DNA of 64,000 nucleotides. Origin: Spirochaetia bacterium (GTDB taxonomy: Bacteria; Spirochaetota; Spirochaetia; Treponematales; Treponemataceae). Location: positions 1 through 64,000 of the forward strand of contig JALELH010000030.1 of assembly GCA_022768865.1 (NCBI GenBank), written 5' to 3'. This document shows, piece by piece, positions 28,732 through 37,132 of the stretch. Below the pieces are notes generated by a model. The model did no database searches and was not told the origin of the DNA. It was given only the letters and a program-made list of their open reading frames with translations. Every line of letters begins with the position of its first letter. The first letter of the stretch is position 1. The position numbers were made by a program, and so were the translations under genes.

Positions 28732-29326
28732 CTTCAGTAAGTTCCTCTGGATGTGTCTGGTTTATGAATTTATAAAGAACTTTATTCCCTTTTGCTTCAG
28801 TCAATTCTACAGAAATAATTTCTGTTTTTGCAGAAGAAGAATTTCCATTTAAAACAATGCTGTTCATAAAGGCTGCAACTGTTGAATCTTTTGGCTTAAG
28901 GATTACGGTCCAGTTTTCTTTTTGCGTATTGAATTCAATGTTAAATTTATCATTTAAGGCCGGAACATTATTTGAAAAAACGGCAAGCAGGGTTGAAGAA
29001 ATATTCTTGAAAACTTCATTTCCGCCGGCGTTCATGATTTTTTTTGTTCCGTCTGCTGAAACCTGAATCATAAAGTCCTTGCCTAGAATCATAGTTGAAG
29101 GGAAAGGTTTTTCAGTTGCCCACAGAATTCCTGATTCACTAAAAATAAAATTCCCGCTGGATTTTAAAACCTTGCCTGTTTTAGTAATTGTCTTTTCCTG
29201 AATAAAATTCCCTTTTGTAATTTTATTTTTTGAAAGTTCAGCGCAAATGGATTCCATGGAAATATTCTGTGCAAAAGTTAAAAACGTAAAAAACAACAGG
29301 GCAAAAAAGGCTGAAACTTTTTTCAT
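28703..29326 (-). CDS. LolA-like periplasmic carrier of the APE cluster
   Basis: The 207-aa product has a signal peptide (MKKVSAFFALLFFTFLTFAQ) and a LolA-like half barrel: early KGNFIQEKTI (FxQ motif), GNFIFSESGILWATEKPFPS and a strand-rich C-terminal half. LolA-type proteins carry lipids or lipoproteins across the periplasm. Because it sits between the thioesterase and exporter genes, it is more likely a dedicated carrier for the pigment lipid (ApeL position) than the housekeeping LolA. It overlaps the thioesterase gene end by 4 bp and the exporter start by 29 bp. Confidence 0.82.
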   Translation of the reverse strand: MKKVSAFFALLFFTFLTFAQNISMESICAELSKNKITKGNFIQEKTITKTGKVLKSSGNFIFSESGILWATEKPFPSTMILGKDFMIQVSADGTKKIMNAGGNEVFKNISSTLLAVFSNNVPALNDKFNIEFNTQKENWTVILKPKDSTVAAFMNSIVLNGNSSSAKTEIISVELTEAKGNKVLYKFINQTHPEELTEDEKTFFDVK

Positions 29327-29754
29327 AGGTTATTTTCCTTTATGAGTGCATTCATTTTTTTTATTAAGGTTTCCGGGCAGTTAAACATGGTTTCACCGGT
29401 AGCTTCTTTTATTACCATCTGTGTGGATTCTGCTTTTGTGCAAAGTTCACCTTTTGAATTAAAGATTTCATATTTAACTTTCAGGCAATTTTCAAATTCT
29501 GTTATGGAAGAACGGATTCTGGCTACTTCGTTAAAATGCATGGATTTTATATAGCGCACTTTAATGTCTACAACAGGGAAAGCATATCCTTCGTCTTTCA
29601 TGTTTGTGTAGTTGTATCCTATTTTATCAAGCAAGGCACAGCGGCCCACTTCCATAAAGCGGACATAATTTCCGTGATAGGCAATATTCATTGAATCTAC
29701 ATCGTAAAATTCAACTTTAAATTCTTTTTCTACTGTATAAAATTCTTTTGTCAT
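29323..29754 (-). CDS. apeK: APE acyl-ACP/CoA thioesterase (ApeK-like, 4HBT hotdog)
   Basis: The 143-aa protein is a YbgC-type 4-hydroxybenzoyl-CoA thioesterase-like hotdog. The diagnostic strand-helix VEFYDVDSMNIAYHGNYVRFMEVGR contains the Asp and the His-Gly-Asn-Tyr region. In the studied APE system ApeK binds both acyl carrier proteins and is thought to clear wrongly loaded or finished chains. The start ATG overlaps the stop of the acyltransferase gene by one base, and the end overlaps the LolA-like start, so it is inside the operon. Confidence 0.85.
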   Translation of the reverse strand: MTKEFYTVEKEFKVEFYDVDSMNIAYHGNYVRFMEVGRCALLDKIGYNYTNMKDEGYAFPVVDIKVRYIKSMHFNEVARIRSSITEFENCLKVKYEIFNSKGELCTKAESTQMVIKEATGETMFNCPETLIKKMNALIKENNL

Positions 29755-30713
29755 TATTCCGCTCCTGTCCAGAAGTCAAAAAAGTTATACCACTGATTAG
29801 GAAACCACATGCAATATTTTTCCAACGTCATTACATATTCTTCGCAAAGCTTACTGATTTTTTCTTTGCGTTCATTCCTGCTGCAATCAGAAAAATCCAC
29901 ATCGCTTCTGTGCATATAGACTGCATTTACTGGATGCAGCATGACAGGATAATCCCTTAACCCGAAACAAAAATAAGTCGGGCATGCAAGAAGGGATGCA
30001 ATTAAAAAAACACCGTATGGAAAATTTGCATTTTTACCGAGGAACTTTGTCGTAATAAATCTGTTGGATGAATGGGCAGAAACCCTGTCTCCTGCAACAA
30101 CAACTATCTCTCCGTTTTTTATTTTTTCCTGAAGCATAATAATTGTATCCGGCGTAATGTCTGTCGGGTCCAGAGCCGTAAGTTCATAATCTGCATTTAC
30201 GCTTTTCAAAGCCTTATTAAACTTTTCTGCAGATTTTATTTCCATAATGACTGTAACGGGAACAACTCTGTCTACGCCTGCCTTGCTGAAAGTTGACAGG
30301 CTTCTTAAAAGATCAGAGTTCCCTAGATGAGAAATAAACATAAGGCAGCCCTGACCTTTTTCAAGATTGTCCCAGTAGTCATCTATATCGTCGTCATTAT
30401 AAAAAATATCTTCTTCGTCAATTTTTCCAATCCAGCCTGCAATGCGTTCAACAAGACAAAGGCTGAATGAAAACAAGGTTTTGTAAACGGAAATTCTATG
30501 AGGAACATGGCCGCCCGTAAAAGCACGCATCTGTTTTTGAAATCTTTTTATTTCTTTTCTTGCACGTCCTGAAAATAAATAATAAAAAAAAGCTACAGGA
30601 TAAATTATCAGGCTGACAATACAAATGGGAAAAACCTTTACAAGCCACAAAGTAATTTTAAGGGGAATATTTGTTTTTACCTGCTCTTTTTCGTTATACC
30701 ATTGTTCAGACAT
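29754..30713 (-). CDS. LpxL/HtrB-like acyltransferase of the APE cluster
   Basis: The 319-aa protein has an N-terminal membrane segment (about residues 18-47, IPLKITLWLVKVFPICIVSL onward) and an acyltransferase core with SHLGNSD, the HX4D motif of late acyltransferases, then VVPVTVIME and VAGDRVSAH. It probably transfers an acyl chain or the aryl-polyene itself to a lipid or glycolipid acceptor at the inner membrane. In described clusters a glycosyltransferase and an acyltransferase are often joined in one protein; here they are two genes overlapping by 8 bp. The acceptor is unknown. Confidence 0.82.
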   Translation of the reverse strand: MSEQWYNEKEQVKTNIPLKITLWLVKVFPICIVSLIIYPVAFFYYLFSGRARKEIKRFQKQMRAFTGGHVPHRISVYKTLFSFSLCLVERIAGWIGKIDEEDIFYNDDDIDDYWDNLEKGQGCLMFISHLGNSDLLRSLSTFSKAGVDRVVPVTVIMEIKSAEKFNKALKSVNADYELTALDPTDITPDTIIMLQEKIKNGEIVVVAGDRVSAHSSNRFITTKFLGKNANFPYGVFLIASLLACPTYFCFGLRDYPVMLHPVNAVYMHRSDVDFSDCSRNERKEKISKLCEEYVMTLEKYCMWFPNQWYNFFDFWTGAE

Positions 30714-31464
30714 TTTTATTCAAACCTCTGTAAATTTTTCTGTAAAGCAAAACAGGCAGACGAAAAAACATTCCGATGCACAATTTTGCATAAGTAATTG
30801 AAATATGCACATTATCCAGAACTACACGAAAATTTGAAATGCCGCCTTCAGGATAAAGAACCTTTACAGGATTCTGAATTAAAGGAATGCCTTTCCACAT
30901 AAACCGCACAATTATATCGGCATCAAAACCCATGTGGCTGTCTAAAAGTGCATGATGTGCTAAAAGACTGTAATAGGGTTCAACAGGGTAAATTCTGAAA
31001 CCAATAAGACAGTCTTTTACTTCATTAGACAAGGTTACGATGTGAATCCAGGTGTCTGCAATCTGCCTTGCCTTAAGCCTAGAAGAAGGAACACTTGCGT
31101 CATATTCAGGATAACTTAAAATAAGGGCATGGGGATTTTTTTCTGAAAGTTCAAGAAAATATTCAACACGGCTTACGTCATGCTGACCGTCGGAATCAAT
31201 CTGAAAAACGTGAGTTATTCCAAGTTCATGAGCTTTAAGCACGCCGTCGCTTACAGCCCTGCCCTTGCCCCCGTTCTTTTTACGCCACACAGGAACAACA
31301 CAGGCATATTTTTCTGCAACCTGACTAATGTATTTTTTGTCTTCTTCTCCGTTGCCGTCATCAACAACAATAACCGGATAATTAAATTTCAAAAGTGAAG
31401 AAACAACTTTATCAAGAGTAGAACCATGCCTGTAAACAGGAATTACAAAGGCAAATTTATTCAT
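30706..31464 (-). CDS. Family 2 glycosyltransferase of the APE cluster
   Basis: The 252-aa protein starts MNKFAFVIPVYRHG and shows the GT-A layout: IVVDDGNGEED, KNGGKGRAVSDGVLKA, FQIDSDGQHD with the metal-binding DxD, and a downstream basic stretch near the end. It would add a sugar to a lipid-linked acceptor, forming the head group to which the polyene is attached. The start was chosen because GGTGG lies seven bases upstream and ATGAATAA overlaps the dehydratase stop, the same overlap sequence as at the ketosynthase start. It overlaps the acyltransferase start by 8 bp. Confidence 0.85.
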   Translation of the reverse strand: MNKFAFVIPVYRHGSTLDKVVSSLLKFNYPVIVVDDGNGEEDKKYISQVAEKYACVVPVWRKKNGGKGRAVSDGVLKAHELGITHVFQIDSDGQHDVSRVEYFLELSEKNPHALILSYPEYDASVPSSRLKARQIADTWIHIVTLSNEVKDCLIGFRIYPVEPYYSLLAHHALLDSHMGFDADIIVRFMWKGIPLIQNPVKVLYPEGGISNFRVVLDNVHISITYAKLCIGMFFRLPVLLYRKIYRGLNKNV

Positions 31465-31822
31465 GGGCTGCCACCAGAAATGTTCCGGAAGAATAAATTC
31501 TATTTTCATCTAAGGCAGACCACATTTTAAAAGTAACTGACTGTTTTTCTAAATTGCACACAAGATTTAACCGGACTTTTGCATCAGGGAGAACTGGAGC
31601 TGAGAATTTCATTCTTTTAATGGAAGAAACAGCACGGCTGACATTAAAATATTTTTTTGCAAACCGGAAAATAATTTCAAACTGTCCTACAGCAGGCAAA
31701 AGTTTAAATTGAGGAAAATGCCCGTCAAAAAAATCACATTGAGCAGGAATTAAAAATTCCAGGGTAATGGCTGATTCTTCCCGGATTATTACAATTTCAT
31801 TTTCAATTGAATGGGTATTCAT
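31457..31822 (-). CDS. apeI: APE 3-hydroxyacyl-ACP dehydratase (ApeI-like, FabZ type)
   Basis: The 121-aa hotdog protein has FFDGHFPQFKLLPAVGQFEI, which matches the FabZ/FabA active loop (GHFP with catalytic His, then PxVxQ). It lacks the long helix of FabA and is short, like ApeI. With the ApeP-like protein at 24051 it would form the dehydratase pair that installs the conjugated double bonds. It follows the ligase gene by three bases and overlaps the glycosyltransferase start. Confidence 0.84.
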   Translation of the reverse strand: MNTHSIENEIVIIREESAITLEFLIPAQCDFFDGHFPQFKLLPAVGQFEIIFRFAKKYFNVSRAVSSIKRMKFSAPVLPDAKVRLNLVCNLEKQSVTFKMWSALDENRIYSSGTFLVAAHE

Positions 31823-31825
31823 AAA

Positions 31826-33826
31826 TTACGAGTCCTGCTGATTCTGGAACATGGCGGCAATTTCTTCCTTGTGCTTTTTACCCTGAACATCAACGGGAAG
31901 TTCATCCACGAAACGCCATTTTTTAGGAAGAACAACATTTTCAAAGAATTTCATAAGCCAGTCATGAAAATATCTGTTTATAAGATATTTTTCTGTGCCT
32001 TCAAATTTCTTTTTTCCTTCTGCATTTAAAACAACTGCCGCTGCAAGATACTGACGGACTTCATTGGAAAGTGCAATAACCTTTACGTCTTTTACAAGGC
32101 CGCTTTCAAAAAGGCGATTTTCAACCTCAGTCATGGAAATGCGTTTTTCTTCTATTTTAACAATAGAATCGCTTCTGCCTTTTAAAAGGAACTTTTGTCC
32201 TTCTCCGGTAAATTCAACTAAATCTGCCGTTGCAAAACCTTCCGGATTTTTAATATATGGCGAAATAATCCTTAGGCAGCCGTCATCACCTTTCCAGACT
32301 TTTGCATTGTCAAAAGGCGTCCACACAAGTGCATCCTTTTTCTGCTGGCGGTAAGCAATGCCGCTAGTTTCTGTTGAACCATAAACTTCAAGAGGACAAA
32401 AGCCAAAAACTTTTTCTGTTGAAACTGCAAGTTCCGGGCTTACGGCTCCACCGCTTGTAAAAATCCACGGGTCATTAAATGGAAGTTTGTTTTTTGATTC
32501 AACTGTGCGCTTTAAAAATGCAGGTGTTGCAATGATTATATATTTATCATCATTTAATTTTTCAAAATCTTCTGGAAATTCAATTCTTGTTCTGCGGAAA
32601 GGAACGCCTAAAGTAAACGGAAGGCAAATGCCAAATAAAAATCCATAAATATGATGCTGGCTTACAGTTGTAACAAGACGGCGGCTTAAAAATTCTTTTG
32701 CCCACTTAGACATTACAAAAGCATTGTCTTCTTCAAATTCCTTCATGCGCTGAGATACAGCCTTTGGTTTGCCTGTTGAACCTGAAGTATACATAAAGAT
32801 ATTTGAATCTTCAGGGTTTATGGCAGGTGTTGTCCTTATTTCTGATTCTGACGGTTCTGCAGCATTTTCTATTACATCCGGTATAAAAAAGGAACCTTCA
32901 ATAATTTTGCCGTCTTTTTTCTGGTCTGTAAGAAATTCAGTTCCTTCTTTTTTTATTTCTGCCATAAAGGATTCTGCAATATTCTGCGTAAGATAAACTT
33001 TTTTTCCGCTCTGTAAAAGTGCAACGAAAGTTACAATAAAATACCAGTAGTCTTCGCAATGAAGAATCCAGTTTTCTGAATCAAAACCTGAAATAAATTT
33101 TCTTGCCTTAGCGGTGCAGATTAAAAAATCTTTCCAGGTTTTATATTTTCCCAAAGTATATTTTTCTTCATAACAGACTATGTGGCTGTCATTTCTTGAA
33201 TCAGCAGTGAATTTTGAAACAGGAAAAACTTTGTTCATTTTTTTATCGACCTTTTTTCTAATGATAAATTCTACGGCAAAAATCATTCCCATAATTGCAT
33301 AGGAAATTCCGCCGTTATATATAGACCAGATTCTGTCGCTTGCAAAGAATGCAGTCCAAACAGAAATACTTCCATTTAAAATAAAAAAACAGCACCAGAC
33401 AATGGTAACCTTACGACAATAGGATTCAACCTGCTTTTCAAATGAACTTCCCTTTATGGTTTTGTCCATTAAAGTTGCAAACCTGAAAATTATATTTGGT
33501 TCAAAAAAAAGTGTACTGCCAAAAGAAACTAAAAAAATAAGGCTTATGGCAACTGAATAAAGTTTTATGAAAATTGTTTTCTGGGTTATAAAGCAGAATA
33601 AACCACCGGCAAGAAAAAGAGCCGAAGACACTAAGGGACGCCAGCTTAAAATATTATTTTTGTTCTTATTTTTTGCAGTAGCACTTAAAAAAAATGCCGC
33701 TGCAAGAACCATTATGCAAAGAGAAAGAATCCTTACAGGCAGCCTTAATACTACAACAAAGGTAAATACCAGTATTGGATAAAGGGCTGCTACTGCATAA
33801 AATAGAATTTTCAGGAATCCGGACAA
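31826..33826 (-). CDS. apeH: Membrane domain-AMP ligase fusion (ApeG-ApeH-like)
   Basis: The 666-aa protein joins two parts. Residues 1-195 have about six hydrophobic helices (for example 5-30, 32-48, 66-105, 145-165, 175-190) like the COG4648-type membrane protein of APE clusters. Residues ~215-666 are an acyl-CoA/aryl-CoA ligase-type adenylating domain with TSGSTGKPK (about 347-355), EVYGSTETSGIA, GRSDSIVKIEEKRIS and a C-terminal GKKHKEE lysine region. It would activate the aryl starter acid and load it on an ACP. In the systems I know these are separate genes. The stop is 3 bp from the dehydratase start and the gene follows the second ACP by 10 bp. No frameshift is evident at the joint. 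Confidence 0.82.
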   Translation of the reverse strand: MSGFLKILFYAVAALYPILVFTFVVVLRLPVRILSLCIMVLAAAFFLSATAKNKNKNNILSWRPLVSSALFLAGGLFCFITQKTIFIKLYSVAISLIFLVSFGSTLFFEPNIIFRFATLMDKTIKGSSFEKQVESYCRKVTIVWCCFFILNGSISVWTAFFASDRIWSIYNGGISYAIMGMIFAVEFIIRKKVDKKMNKVFPVSKFTADSRNDSHIVCYEEKYTLGKYKTWKDFLICTAKARKFISGFDSENWILHCEDYWYFIVTFVALLQSGKKVYLTQNIAESFMAEIKKEGTEFLTDQKKDGKIIEGSFFIPDVIENAAEPSESEIRTTPAINPEDSNIFMYTSGSTGKPKAVSQRMKEFEEDNAFVMSKWAKEFLSRRLVTTVSQHHIYGFLFGICLPFTLGVPFRRTRIEFPEDFEKLNDDKYIIIATPAFLKRTVESKNKLPFNDPWIFTSGGAVSPELAVSTEKVFGFCPLEVYGSTETSGIAYRQQKKDALVWTPFDNAKVWKGDDGCLRIISPYIKNPEGFATADLVEFTGEGQKFLLKGRSDSIVKIEEKRISMTEVENRLFESGLVKDVKVIALSNEVRQYLAAAVVLNAEGKKKFEGTEKYLINRYFHDWLMKFFENVVLPKKWRFVDELPVDVQGKKHKEEIAAMFQNQQDS

Positions 33827-33836
33827 ATGTTATTCC

Positions 33837-34088
33837 TTAAGCCCACACTTTAGCAAGGGCATCTACAACATCCTGAACAGTTTTAACTTCCTTAAAAATA
33901 GAAGCATCAATTGCAGGCTTTCCTTCCGGAGTGTATTCCTTCATTTTTACAACAAGGTCAATGGCATCTATTGAATCTAAATCCAGGTCATCTCCAAGGA
34001 GTGCATCCGGAGTAATATCATCTGCTTCAATTTCAAAAACTGAAACAAGTATATTTTTTAGCTTTTCAAAAATTTCGTCTTTTGACAT
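33837..34088 (-). CDS. Acyl carrier protein 2 of the APE cluster
   Basis: The 83-aa acidic four-helix protein has LDLDSIDAIDLV with Ser39 as the phosphopantetheine site. It corresponds to one of the two carrier proteins (ApeE/ApeF); which of the two it is cannot be told from sequence alone. It carries the growing chain as a thioester. It is the second gene of the minus-strand run, 50 bp after the first ACP and 10 bp before the ligase gene. Confidence 0.9.
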   Translation of the reverse strand: MSKDEIFEKLKNILVSVFEIEADDITPDALLGDDLDLDSIDAIDLVVKMKEYTPEGKPAIDASIFKEVKTVQDVVDALAKVWA

Positions 34089-34138
34089 TTTATTCCCCTA
34101 TTAAAAACTAACTTTCAGATTAGCTTTGTGTTTTAAGT

Positions 34139-34405
34139 TCAGTTTGACTTTGCACGTTCTGAAGTAATATATTCGGCAAGGGAATTTACAGAAGCAAAAA
34201 CTTTTTTTGTATCTTCACCTTCTGTAGCAAATTTAATGCCAAATTTTTTCTTAAGGGCAACGCCAAGTTCAAGGGCATCAATTGAATCAAGTCCAAGACC
34301 TTCATTAAACAAAGGTGCATCATCCACAATATTTTCAGGTTTAATGTCTTCTAGCTGAAGGGAAGAAATAATTACTTCCTTTATTTCCTGTTTCAATTCG
34401 TCCAT
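34139..34405 (-). CDS. Acyl carrier protein 1 of the APE cluster
   Basis: The 88-aa acidic protein has LGLDSIDALELG with Ser41 as the 4'-phosphopantetheine site. It is the first gene of the minus-strand APE run; GGAG lies just upstream of its ATG and a promoter is seen at 34440-34469. Two distinct carriers next to each other are a hallmark of APE clusters, one usually loaded with the aryl starter and the other with malonyl extender (division of labour not visible here). Confidence 0.9.
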   Translation of the reverse strand: MDELKQEIKEVIISSLQLEDIKPENIVDDAPLFNEGLGLDSIDALELGVALKKKFGIKFATEGEDTKKVFASVNSLAEYITSERAKSN

Positions 34406-34439
34406 GAAAAAATCTCCATATATAAATAACTGTTTTATT

Positions 34440-34469
34440 AGTATACAGTAGAAACGAATTCAGATTCAA
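34440..34469 (-). promoter_or_regulatory. Promoter of the minus-strand APE operon
   Basis: On the minus strand TTGAAT (34464-34469) and TATACT (34440-34445) lie 18 bp apart, giving a start near 34433 and a leader of about 28 nt with GGAG before the first ACP. The 90-bp spacer also has to hold the promoter of the divergent methyltransferase gene, for which only an AT-rich TATAAA at about 34470 is seen. Shared regulation of both arms is likely. Confidence 0.55.
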
Positions 34470-34495
34470 TATAAAATGCTTTTTACGAGGAAATT

Positions 34496-35611
34496 ATGGA
34501 CAAATCCAGATATTCATTTGACAAGTATAAAGAGGATAATATCCGTGCCATTGACGCACGTTTTGAAGCACAAAAAATTGCCTTTGCGCCAATGACATTT
34601 CAGGCCATAAGGGCAATGATTGAACTTGGACTTTTAACTCTAATTGAAGACGCAGGTGACGATGGTATTTCTATTGCGGAACTTTCAGAAAAATCAGGCA
34701 TTTCAAATTATGGTGTAAGCGTTCTTTGCGAAATGGCACTTGGCATGAACGTAATCAGAATTACAAAAGATTCTACATGTCAGAAAGATGAAAAATACAC
34801 TTTGGGAAAAACCGGCTGGTTTTTGCTTAACGACACACTTACAAAGGTAAACTTTAATTTTACAAATGACATTTGCTACAAAGGTGCATTTAAGCTTAAG
34901 GAATCAATTGTAAATGGCAAGCCGGAAGGTTTAAAAGAATTTTCAGACAAGTGGACTGTAATCTACGAAGGACTTTCCAGGCTTGATGAACGTTCAAAAA
35001 AATCCTGGTTTGAATTTGATCATTTTTATTCTGACGTCGCTTTCCCAGTTGCACTCCCTGTAGTTTTTGGGAACAAGCCACCGGCAACTTTAGTAGACAT
35101 TGGCGGAAATACAGCAAAGTGGTCCATTGCATGCTGTAAATACAATCCGGATGTAAAAGTTACCATTGTTGATTTACCAGGACAGACGGCAGTTGCAGAA
35201 AAGAATGCTGCTGCAGCAGGTTTTGCATCCAGAATAAATACATGCAGCGGAAATGTTCTTGATGAAAATACAAAATTACCGGCAAATGCAGATGCTTACT
35301 GGATGAGCCAGTTTTTAGACTGCTTTAGCCTTAAGCAGGTTACTAAAATTGCTAAAAAGATTTTTGAAGCAGCTTCAGACAATTCTAAGATTTATGTTCT
35401 TGAGCCGCTCTGGGATAAACAGCAGTTTGAAGGCAACGCATATTCCGTTATGGCAACATCCCTTTATTTTACCTGCATGGCAAACGGCAACAGCAAAATG
35501 TATCGTTTTGAAGAACTAAGGGATGCAATTGAGGCTGCAGGCTTCCGCTTAAAAGATGCACACCATAATTTAGGAAGCAATGCATACTCTTTACTGGAGT
35601 TTGGTAAATAA
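34496..35611 (+). CDS. SAM-dependent methyltransferase of the APE cluster
   Basis: The 371-aa protein has an N-terminal winged-helix/dimerisation part (about 20-110, ISIAELSEKSGISNYGVSVLCEMAL) and a class I methyltransferase core with LVDIGGNTAKWSIACC (SAM loop) and VTIVDLPGQ (acidic residue ending strand 2). This is the architecture of plant-type and polyketide O-methyltransferases. It probably methylates the aryl head group. GAGG lies five bases upstream. It starts the plus-strand arm, and its stop overlaps the next gene's ATG by one base. C- versus O-methylation cannot be decided. Confidence 0.82.
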   Translation: MDKSRYSFDKYKEDNIRAIDARFEAQKIAFAPMTFQAIRAMIELGLLTLIEDAGDDGISIAELSEKSGISNYGVSVLCEMALGMNVIRITKDSTCQKDEKYTLGKTGWFLLNDTLTKVNFNFTNDICYKGAFKLKESIVNGKPEGLKEFSDKWTVIYEGLSRLDERSKKSWFEFDHFYSDVAFPVALPVVFGNKPPATLVDIGGNTAKWSIACCKYNPDVKVTIVDLPGQTAVAEKNAAAAGFASRINTCSGNVLDENTKLPANADAYWMSQFLDCFSLKQVTKIAKKIFEAASDNSKIYVLEPLWDKQQFEGNAYSVMATSLYFTCMANGNSKMYRFEELRDAIEAAGFRLKDAHHNLGSNAYSLLEFGK

Positions 35612-36249
35612 TGAAATTCTACATTAATGCTGTAAAATCATGGGCACCTGGAATTGAAAATGGTTTGGATTCAATTGTAAATGAAAAAATTTCTCCAAAA
35701 ATTGAATTTACAGATCCGCTTTTCAGAAGAAGATTCAGTCAGATTACAAAGATGACCATTCAGGTCGTTCATGATGTAGTTGAAGAAATCCCGAAAGCAA
35801 GGAATTTTAAAATACTTTTTACGTCTTTTCGCGGAGAAATTGAAAGGGAATTTGCCATTGATAAAATGCTCATAGACGATAAAATGATTTTGCCGGCAGC
35901 ATTTTCCCTTTCTGTATTTAACACTCCCATTGCAGCCGCTACCATTGCATTAAAGATGAAGGGCGGCTATAGCGTAATTTATCCGTCACAGTGCAATTTC
36001 AAAGATGCACTTATGTCGGCGGCAGCAAGTGTTTTAAGTGGTGATGAAAAGGAAATTCTTTTTGTTTATGCAGATGAAAAAATTCCTGATGACTACAAGG
36101 AAACTTTACAAAACTACAATTGCAATGCATCACTTCTGCCCCTTGCCTTTGCCTGTATTCTTTCAAAAGATAAAAAAGATGATTCACTTGAACTTGATAC
36201 AGACACACTTGCAGATACACCTCTGGAATTTTTAAAAACTACGCTTTAG
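35611..36249 (+). CDS. apeC: Chain-length-factor-like protein (ApeC-like)
   Basis: This 212-aa protein resembles the short ketosynthase-like proteins of APE clusters (beta-ketoacyl synthase N-terminal-like, Pfam Ketoacyl-synt_2 type): it opens MKFYINAVKSWAPG, then FTDPLFRRRFSQITKMT and AFSLSVFNTPIAAATIA. There is no active-site Cys-His-His set, as expected of a chain-length factor. In the characterised system ApeC forms a heterodimer with the ketosynthase ApeO and sets polyene length. It is coupled to the methyltransferase (TAATG overlap) and precedes the acyltransferase by 9 bp. Confidence 0.75.
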   Translation: MKFYINAVKSWAPGIENGLDSIVNEKISPKIEFTDPLFRRRFSQITKMTIQVVHDVVEEIPKARNFKILFTSFRGEIEREFAIDKMLIDDKMILPAAFSLSVFNTPIAAATIALKMKGGYSVIYPSQCNFKDALMSAAASVLSGDEKEILFVYADEKIPDDYKETLQNYNCNASLLPLAFACILSKDKKDDSLELDTDTLADTPLEFLKTTL

Positions 36250-36258
36250 GAAATTTTA

Positions 36259-37131
36259 ATGGCATCAAAAAAACTTTCAGAAGAACTTTACGAAAAATAC
36301 AACTGGGAAGATTTACCTGAAGTTTCAAACTGGTTTTTATATACTTACCGCGCCTTTATGAAACTATTCTGGATTTTTTTTATCGGTTCTGGTGCCGTTA
36401 TTCTTTCTGTTTTAATTTTTCCTATATTGAGGATTTTTATTCATCGGCCGGATAAATTCAGGCTTGCCGGGCAAAGGGTAATTTCTGCATGCTTTAAGTT
36501 TTTTATGGAATTACTTGATTTATCACACATTGCCAAAATCAAAACAGATTCAAAGGATGAATTTAAAAATCTCCATTCAAAAATCATTGTTGCAAATCAT
36601 CCTTCAATCTTAGATACAGTAGTCTTGATTTCCCTTATTCCAAATGCAACGGTTATTGTCGGCGAAAAATATACAAAAGGTTTTTTAGGCGGAGTAATTA
36701 AGGCATGCTACATAATTAATTCTTTAGATTTTGATGAACTTTGCAGACGCTGTAAAGAAAGCCTTAGTCTTGGCAGCAATGTCATAATCTTTCCGGAGGG
36801 CACAAGGACTCCACGCCATGGCCAGAATCATTTTAAAAAGGGAGCTGCAAGAATAGCAAAGGCAACAGGAGCAAATATTATTCCGGTTTTTATCGGCGGA
36901 ACAGATAAATTCGGCTTGCAAAAAAACAATCCTTTCTGGTCCTACAACACTGTTGAATCTTATATTTATGAAATCATTATGCTTGAAGAAATCCAGACTG
37001 CTGATTTTGAAAACTTAACGGAACCAATTTTTGCAAAAAGAGTAACAAACCTTTGTGCAGAAAAAATTTATGATGCTGCAGAAAAATATAAAGTTCACCA
37101 TCCTTTTACAAAGACGGTGAACAATGTGTAA
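36259..37131 (+). CDS. PlsC-type 1-acylglycerol-3-phosphate-like acyltransferase
   Basis: The 290-aa protein has one or two N-terminal membrane helices (about 30-58, KLFWIFFIGSGAVILSVLIF) and the PlsC motifs NHPSILD (HX4D) and FPEGTRTP. It would transfer an acyl group from acyl-ACP or acyl-CoA to a lyso-lipid. Sitting in the APE cluster, it is more likely to act on the pigment lipid (ApeD position) than in general phospholipid synthesis, though the latter is possible. AGGAAA precedes the ATG. It converges on the deaminase gene with one base between the stop codons. Confidence 0.83.
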   Translation: MASKKLSEELYEKYNWEDLPEVSNWFLYTYRAFMKLFWIFFIGSGAVILSVLIFPILRIFIHRPDKFRLAGQRVISACFKFFMELLDLSHIAKIKTDSKDEFKNLHSKIIVANHPSILDTVVLISLIPNATVIVGEKYTKGFLGGVIKACYIINSLDFDELCRRCKESLSLGSNVIIFPEGTRTPRHGQNHFKKGAARIAKATGANIIPVFIGGTDKFGLQKNNPFWSYNTVESYIYEIIMLEEIQTADFENLTEPIFAKRVTNLCAEKIYDAAEKYKVHHPFTKTVNNV

Positions 37132-37132
37132 T

